A stretch of DNA of 64,000 bases, from the NCBI RefSeq assembly GCF_039595395.1, contig NZ_JBCNLP010000006.1, forward strand, positions 1,493,001 through 1,557,000, written 5' to 3'. Origin of the DNA: Novosphingobium sp. GTDB lineage: Bacteria; Pseudomonadota; Alphaproteobacteria; Sphingomonadales; Sphingomonadaceae. Under the pieces are notes generated by a model. It saw only the letters and a list, made by a program, of their open reading frames with translations, was not told where the DNA came from and did no database searches. Shown one piece after another: positions 62,399 through 64,000 of the stretch (within the stretch, counting starts at the first letter, position 1; every line of letters begins with the position of its first letter). A program made the translations under genes and the position numbers.

Positions 62399-63466
62399 TC
62401 AGGCCGTAAGCGCAACGTCGTTGAGCGACACAAGGCCGGCAAGCTTGGCATCCGATCTCTCCGCACGACAGTCCGACGCAATAAGGGCGGCTGCATCCTG
62501 GTCTGCTGGCCGGAAATTGCCGCGATAGATCGCGGGGCTGATACCCAGACGGCGCTGGAACACCACCCGCATCTGCTCAGCGCCGCCAAAGCCACATTCA
62601 TAGGCCAGAACCTTAAGCGGCAGGTTCGTGGCCTCAAGAAGGTTGCGAGCATAGTCGACGCGGGCGCGCTCCACGAATTCGTGCGGCGTGATGCCCAGTT
62701 CGGTCGTGAAAAGACGCGCCAGGCTGCGCGGACTCACCCCGGCGATTTCCGCCAGCCGGTCAACATGCAGCGGATCCTTCAGATTCTCGCGGACATAAGC
62801 CTGAACTCGGGCCAACGGAGATCCGGGGGCAGTCAGCGGCAAAAGATAGGGGCTGAACTGTGATTGCCCTCCCTGCCTCTGCGCAACCACAACCAGGCGC
62901 TTGGCACACGACAATGCCACCGCCGGGCCATGATCCTCAGCCACCAGCGCCAGGGCCAGATCGATCCCCGCTGTCACCCCGGCGGACGTCACCAGCGGAC
63001 CGTCTCGCAGATAGATTCTGTCATGCTCCACCCGCGCTTGAGGAAACATCGCGGCGAGCCGGGGGGCGTTCTGCCAATGTGTCGTGGCCGCTCGCCCATC
63101 GAGCAATCCAGCCTGCCCCAGTGCGAAAGCTCCGGTGCAGATCGATCCGTATCGGCCCGCTCCGGTGCCCCAGTTGTTCAGCCAGGCATTCATGGCTTTA
63201 TCCTTGGGACGATCCGGCAAGCCCGGACCACCGGCCACCAAAGCGGTGTCGAACCGGATACTCGCCTCCCCGAAGTCGAGGTCCGCGGTCATCCCCATCC
63301 CGTTGGAGGCTCGCATCGGTCGCTTTTCCGCCGCGACGACGGTGATGTCATATCCATCCTGCGGACTGACAAAACTGTTGGCCTCGGAGAAAACGTCAAG
63401 TGGTCCCGCGACGTCCAGAGCCTGAACGCCATTGTGAATGACAAGCGCAACGGAATGCCGGGCCAT
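62399..63466 (-). CDS. GlxA-type transcriptional regulator (DJ-1/PfpI + AraC HTH)
   Basis: 355 residues. N-terminal DJ-1/PfpI-like domain (residues 1-185): VALVIHNGVQALDVAGPLDV, DTALVAGGPGLPDRP, ICTGAFALGQAGLL with the nucleophile-position Cys, and TSAGVTAGIDLALAL. C-terminal AraC HTH pair (about 215-320): LHVDRLAEIAGVSPRSLARL, FTTELGITPHEFVERARVDY, LKVLAYECGFGGAEQMRVVF, GISPAIYRGNF. Members respond to small nitrogen compounds or aldehydes. It is divergent from the HD-domain gene at 63783, its likely target. Confidence 0.9.
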   Translation of the reverse strand: MARHSVALVIHNGVQALDVAGPLDVFSEANSFVSPQDGYDITVVAAEKRPMRASNGMGMTADLDFGEASIRFDTALVAGGPGLPDRPKDKAMNAWLNNWGTGAGRYGSICTGAFALGQAGLLDGRAATTHWQNAPRLAAMFPQARVEHDRIYLRDGPLVTSAGVTAGIDLALALVAEDHGPAVALSCAKRLVVVAQRQGGQSQFSPYLLPLTAPGSPLARVQAYVRENLKDPLHVDRLAEIAGVSPRSLARLFTTELGITPHEFVERARVDYARNLLEATNLPLKVLAYECGFGGAEQMRVVFQRRLGISPAIYRGNFRPADQDAAALIASDCRAERSDAKLAGLVSLNDVALTA

Positions 63467-63782
63467 TGTGATCTCCCATAGGTTCTAAAGCATCGTGCGA
63501 AAAAGGGGGAACCGGTTTTTCGCGCAAAACGATGCGACAACAAAACGTGGCGCCTCCCGGAAGGAGAGGCCGCGAAAGGGCGAGGCGGAAAATAGGGGGT
63601 GATTGGCAGCATCTGGGGCCTCGCCCGCGTTGCCCACTGCTGCTGCAAGACGGCATAGAATGGGTGTCGAAGCCAAGGGTCCTGACCGCATTCCGCAATC
63701 GGCCTTGCTTCGATGCTTCGTTCCTTCGCGCGCCGCCCAGCACATCGCAAGCGGTCGCCACGCCCCCAAGATGGAGACTACG
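63467..63782. promoter_or_regulatory. Divergent intergenic region of the GlxA/HD pair
   Basis: About 316 bp with no gene. It holds the palindromic element at 63490-63535 and must carry the divergent promoters of the GlxA-type and HD-domain genes. No other repeat was seen. Confidence 0.45.
63490..63535. repeat. Palindromic REP-like element
   Basis: GCATCG (63490-63495) and CGATGC (63530-63535) form the outer arms, with inner arms GCGAAAAA (63497-63504) and TTTTTCGC (63516-63523) around AACCGGTT. The sequence resembles the common intergenic palindromes of alphaproteobacteria, which carry a G-C-A-T-C-G...AACCGGTT core, as I recall them. It lies 24 bp beyond the GlxA start, within the divergent promoter region, so it could influence transcription or mRNA stability. 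Confidence 0.6.
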
Positions 63783-64000
63783 ATGGCAAGCACTCTTGAC
63801 GTTCAGGCCGGCATCGAAGGCGTTTCGATTCCGGACAGCGCTCTGGCCAAGGCAATCACGGAGTTCGTCCGCGACCGCGAGACCGACCTGCTGTTCAACC
63901 ATTCGAGCCGGGTGTTCCTCTTCGGTGGCATCGCTGGCAAGCAGCGCGGCCTGACCTATGATCCTGAACTGCTCTATGCCGCGGCCATGTTCCATGATCT
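63783..64000 (+). CDS. HD-domain protein (cyanamide hydratase-like), partial at window edge
   Basis: The first 72 residues from MASTLDVQAGIEGVSIPDSA are visible; the gene runs off the right edge. LLFNHSSRVFLFGGIAGK then LYAAAMFHD shows the first two metal-ligand regions (H-S-x-R-V and H-D) of HD phosphohydrolase-type proteins, and the layout resembles fungal and bacterial cyanamide hydratases and related nitrile/isonitrile HD hydrolases. The divergent GlxA-type regulator supports a role in nitrogen-compound metabolism. The specific substrate cannot be set from a fragment. Confidence 0.8.
   Translation, partial: MASTLDVQAGIEGVSIPDSALAKAITEFVRDRETDLLFNHSSRVFLFGGIAGKQRGLTYDPELLYAAAMFHD

Noticed and set aside
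1..64000. tRNA, rRNA, CRISPR arrays, prophage or integrase genes
   Set aside because: None recognised by eye; no regularly spaced repeats and no cloverleaf or rRNA-like conserved stretches were seen.

Overview
The window looks like a chromosomal accessory region of a GC-rich sphingomonad-type alphaproteobacterium, most likely Novosphingobium or a close relative. The grounds are the high GC with strong GC3 bias, an outer-membrane TonB-dependent receptor tied to plant-glycan enzymes, many LysR/TetR/AraC regulators beside single oxidoreductases or hydrolases, periplasmic catalase, and a REP-like palindrome known from alphaproteobacteria. No rRNA, tRNA or CRISPR array was seen. The genus call is inference, because no housekeeping marker other than rsgA is present.

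Layout. 0-7 kb: small detoxification or catabolic units, each with its own regulator (AHL/gamma-butyrolactone lactonase + LysR, cupin, LysR + carboxymuconolactone decarboxylase-like, LysR, methyltransferase + MerR), with a deletion scar joining a MocR-type remnant to a beheaded 3-hydroxyisobutyrate dehydrogenase. 7.3-18.1 kb: rsgA with a tiny basic-protein gene, a PHB-depolymerase-family esterase, a SHOCT protein, LysR/NmrA, an IS5 relic, a slipin, a PsiF-like protein and several small hypotheticals. 18.6-28.3 kb: an OmpR-type two-component system followed by a TonB receptor fused in frame to a truncated GH1 beta-glucosidase, a tannase/feruloyl-esterase-family enzyme, a GH43-like enzyme and an SGNH esterase. 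This is a plant phenolic-glycoside or hemicellulose utilisation locus. 28.5-32.1 kb: periplasmic catalase, ankyrin protein and fatty acid desaturase.

32.2-43.8 kb is a signalling island: a beta-propeller/Y_Y_Y sensor kinase with a NarL-type regulator, two AraC paralogues, a Tat-exported alpha/beta hydrolase, a FixJ-type regulator, a receiver-only protein and a PAS sensor kinase. 43.8-49.5 kb holds SDR oxidoreductases with TetR regulators, exported hydrolases and dienelactone hydrolase. 49.5-57.6 kb holds a ProA-like dehydrogenase and a tripartite RND efflux system (outer-membrane factor, TetR, membrane fusion protein, permease). The permease reading frame is broken by three lesions within about 210 bp. 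57.7-64 kb: thiolase, carbonic anhydrase, TetR, small proteins, an alpha/beta hydrolase that lacks its nucleophile, a GlxA-type regulator and the start of an HD-domain protein.

Two themes stand out. First, the window carries many deletion scars and gene fragments (MocR/HIBDH, IS5, TonB-GH1, SGNH tail, alpha/beta-hydrolase head, RND permease), so it is an actively eroding accessory region. Second, an almost identical inverted repeat lies upstream of the OmpR-type regulator gene and upstream of the TonB-GH1 gene. It is a good candidate operator linking that two-component system to the glycoside locus. I found no clearly new defence or biosynthetic system; the TonB-GH1 fusion with its putative operator is the most distinctive object.
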